Positions 18,070-20,113 of a stretch of 20,113 bases of DNA are shown here, one piece after another (the first letter of the stretch is position 1; every line of letters starts with the position of its first letter). The DNA comes from a virus. The notes beneath the pieces are model-generated. The model was not told where the DNA came from and did no database searches. It was given only the letters and a program-made list of their open reading frames with translations. Where the stretch lies: positions 1 through 20,113 of the IMG/VR virus record IMGVR_UViG_3300030108_005216. One strand, given 5' to 3'. Position numbers and translations under genes: made by a program.

Positions 18070-20113
18070 TGGCAAGGCCCTATCAATCACGGATTAGCCT
18101 GGAGGACTTAGCCGTTTTTAATTTGTACGGTTCTGGTAGAGGAGGCGTTTCTCCAGGCTCTGTAGCAGATCAAATAGACAGCGAGGATATGCGAAAAGCC
18201 TACATAGCTGCTTTGGGATCTTTTGAGCGTTACGAAAGAGAGTCGCTATCTACAGACACAAAGCTCCAAATAGCAAGCTTAAGGGCTGGTTTAGAAGCTG
18301 CAGAAGCCTTAAATAAATTTAGAATAGACCTGTCTAAGATAAAGCTTGACGACTATAACGCGCAACGAGACTACGTTGCGGCTTTAGAGGTTGAGCTTTC
18401 AGAGGCTAGCACAGCGTTAGCAGATGCCAACGCTCTGTTTGATAACAGGGCTCTTCAGATTGCAAGAAGCGCGGCTGTCAACGCAGGTGCTCAGAAAACA
18501 GACCGATTACAAGCAGCATGGGGCTCTTGGGTTGGTAGTCTTGACGATGCGAACTCCAGAGCCCTTCGGCGTAACTCAGCCGCTGGTACTCTACAGCAAA
18601 TGATCGAAGAGGGTTTTGGGCAAGGCGTTCTTGTAAGAAACGCAGATGGTACTTTTCAAACCGACGCTCAGTTTACAACTACTATAAAAGACGCCGCCAC
18701 CCGTAACATCCTCACGAGTTATATCAGCGATGCTAACAAAACTATTAGACAGCAAAACCAAAGAAGTGAGCAGCTTATAAAAGCTCAGGTAAAGGTCGAT
18801 GCTCTAAAAGACGGTTTAGAAAAAGGAACGGCGCTTAGCCCTAGTGATTTTACTTCAGACGCCAATGACATTTTAAACGACTTAGCGTCTGGGGGCAGAA
18901 GTCAACGAGTGATGCGTGCTGAGATTGACGCATTGTCTTCAGACCCTACAAGAGAGATCTTGCTAAACGAACTCAGATACTGGAGCAGCGTTAGGAACAT
19001 CAAGGGACCAGAGGCTAATAAACAAGCTGAAGTAGTTCGTATCTTGAGAGAAAGCGGTTGGGCTGAGGATAATGGCTACGATCTCATGCGGTTGGGAGCC
19101 ACTTTCGATGATGACGGAGATGGTTTTGTAGACAGGTACGTCGAGGGGGCAGATGACCGTTTTGCAATCGCCGCGTGGGGAACTCAGCACCGCCGAGGAG
19201 ATTACAAGGACTATGGTTTTTTTAACCATGGCCGAACAGGCGAGATTGTAGAGCTTACCGTTTTTCCTACGGAAGAGGTGCTGGGGGGTCTTAGAAACAA
19301 AGACGGCTTGTTTAGTTACGTGGAGAAAGACGGCGAATTAAAGTTTTTGCTTCCTGATGAGGCAGAAGAGCTTTTAGCTGAGAAAGATCTATACAGCGCT
19401 TCCGAGTTTATTGATTTGGACACTGAGTTGGTTTACGTTCAAAACAAAGACGGGTCTTTGTTTATTCACGATGACGCTACAGGTCAGTATAGACCCGCTA
19501 CTGACGAAGAAAAAGCTTCGTTTGATGCCTCTAAAGGCTTAGAAAATGAGGGCAGTGTTGAAAACGTTGTTGATGGGGACTCAGACACAAAAAAAGCCCC
19601 TAAGGATTACAAACCGGTTGAGATAACAACGTCTTCCGATATGCCGACTGTAGAGCAATTAGATCCCGAAAGAGACGGGATTAAGATGCGGTTTGTTAGA
19701 GGAGCTAACCACGCTGTTTTAGATGTTAACTATCCCGATGGCTACATCGTTTCTGAAGACGGCGTCATAATCGATGCCAGAAATATTGTAGGTCCTGTAA
19801 CTACTGTTAAAATCATTTCAGATGACGACTTGTCAGAGGTACGAGGGGGTCTTCGCGGCTTTTTGTCCCGAAATCAAGATGCCGGGACATTGTCTGAAAA
19901 ACAAATCGAAGACGCTTTAGCCGAAGCAGACCCCACCAACTTCGTTGAGCAAGAGCGAGACGGCATCGTTTACAAGGTGCATAAAAGGTCTAAAGAAGTA
20001 GCTGCTGAACCTACCGTTGAACCTACCGACGAAGCACCTACCGTTGAACCTACCGACGAAGCACCTACCGACGAAGCACCTACCGACGAAGCACCTACCG
20101 ACGAAGCACCTAC
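18069..20113 (+). CDS. Long acidic protein with a DxDxDG motif and C-terminal repeats, cut by the window edge
   Basis: An open frame starts at ATG 18069 (GGGGAG eight bases upstream; TAATG overlap with the prior stop) and has no stop to the window end, giving ~681 residues so far. Residues 1-300 are mostly helical and Ala/Leu/Glu/Arg-rich. At 347-355 the sequence DDDGDGFVD has Asp at 347, 349, 351 and 355 and Gly at 352, a calcium-loop pattern like EF-hand, dockerin or thrombospondin type 3 motifs; Glu falls at position 13 rather than 12 of a standard EF-hand. Later parts alternate beta-type stretches (KFLLPDE-type, VYVQNKDGSLFIHD) and acidic linkers. The end is a Pro/Thr/Asp/Glu/Ala repeat. 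It is probably a large virion protein, perhaps ejected or internal; unrecognised. Confidence 0.75.
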   Translation, partial: MARPYQSRISLEDLAVFNLYGSGRGGVSPGSVADQIDSEDMRKAYIAALGSFERYERESLSTDTKLQIASLRAGLEAAEALNKFRIDLSKIKLDDYNAQRDYVAALEVELSEASTALADANALFDNRALQIARSAAVNAGAQKTDRLQAAWGSWVGSLDDANSRALRRNSAAGTLQQMIEEGFGQGVLVRNADGTFQTDAQFTTTIKDAATRNILTSYISDANKTIRQQNQRSEQLIKAQVKVDALKDGLEKGTALSPSDFTSDANDILNDLASGGRSQRVMRAEIDALSSDPTREILLNELRYWSSVRNIKGPEANKQAEVVRILRESGWAEDNGYDLMRLGATFDDDGDGFVDRYVEGADDRFAIAAWGTQHRRGDYKDYGFFNHGRTGEIVELTVFPTEEVLGGLRNKDGLFSYVEKDGELKFLLPDEAEELLAEKDLYSASEFIDLDTELVYVQNKDGSLFIHDDATGQYRPATDEEKASFDASKGLENEGSVENVVDGDSDTKKAPKDYKPVEITTSSDMPTVEQLDPERDGIKMRFVRGANHAVLDVNYPDGYIVSEDGVIIDARNIVGPVTTVKIISDDDLSEVRGGLRGFLSRNQDAGTLSEKQIEDALAEADPTNFVEQERDGIVYKVHKRSKEVAAEPTVEPTDEAPTVEPTDEAPTDEAPTDEAPTDEAP
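20007..20113 (+). repeat. 15-bp tandem repeats (Pro-Thr-Asp-Glu-Ala), running off the window
   Basis: From 20007 the frame has 12-bp units (GAACCTACCGTT type) mixed with 15-bp units (GAAGCACCTACCGAC), the last four nearly identical. They encode EPTV/EPTD and APTDE repeats. The array is not finished at 20113, so its copy number is unknown. All units keep the frame. Confidence 0.85.

Noticed and set aside
20007-20113. CRISPR-like array
   Set aside because: The units are contiguous, in frame, 12-15 bp long and without unique spacers: a coding tandem repeat.

Overview
The window is a dense piece of a tailed double-stranded DNA bacteriophage genome: the virion-assembly (morphogenesis) region. Genes are packed end to end, usually overlapping by 1-14 bases or separated by under 20. 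They encode recognisable virion functions: terminase large subunit, portal, a scaffold-like protein, an HK97-fold-type major capsid protein, a probable decoration protein, a head-tail adaptor candidate and a beta-propeller-like tail nozzle. No tail tube, tape-measure or sheath gene is visible. The adaptor-then-nozzle order therefore suggests a short-tailed (podovirus-like) phage. The host cannot be read from the window. Several small lysine-rich families recall aquatic environmental phages, but that is only an impression. I see no tRNA, CRISPR, integrase or insertion sequence.

Layout. Positions 2-340 hold the end of a rightward gene whose start lies outside the window. It converges on a leftward operon at a small inverted repeat (341-371). 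Positions 348-8880 form one long leftward operon of 18 genes, read from right to left: terminase large subunit, a 48-residue protein, portal, then a run of small proteins (many lysine-rich, one with an HNH-like motif, one with a zinc ribbon, one with a cysteine cluster), an acidic methionine-rich protein, the scaffold-like protein and a 77-residue protein. Many junctions are TAATG or similar stop/start overlaps, indicating translational coupling. Several of these genes are only 24-48 codons long.

Positions 8881-9287 are the divergent control region. It contains a possible 50-residue gene, a series of hairpins, and two inverted copies of a bipartite element (CTTGCCTC, short spacer, TAATAAACAAC). 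One copy lies just upstream of terminase on the minus strand and one just upstream of the capsid gene on the plus strand. From 9288 rightward come the major capsid protein, the decoration protein, a strong intrinsic terminator, the adaptor candidate with a large inserted beta-rich region, a 151-residue protein, the nozzle-like protein, two related structural proteins, a coiled-coil protein and a long acidic protein that runs off the right edge inside a 15-bp tandem repeat.

Functionally, the portal, terminase and putative scaffold (left arm) build and fill the head made from the capsid and decoration proteins (right arm). The adaptor, nozzle and following proteins then close the head and form the tail. 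The unusual points are that assembly factors and capsid are in divergent operons, that the two operons share an inverted leader element, and that the capsid leader is highly structured.
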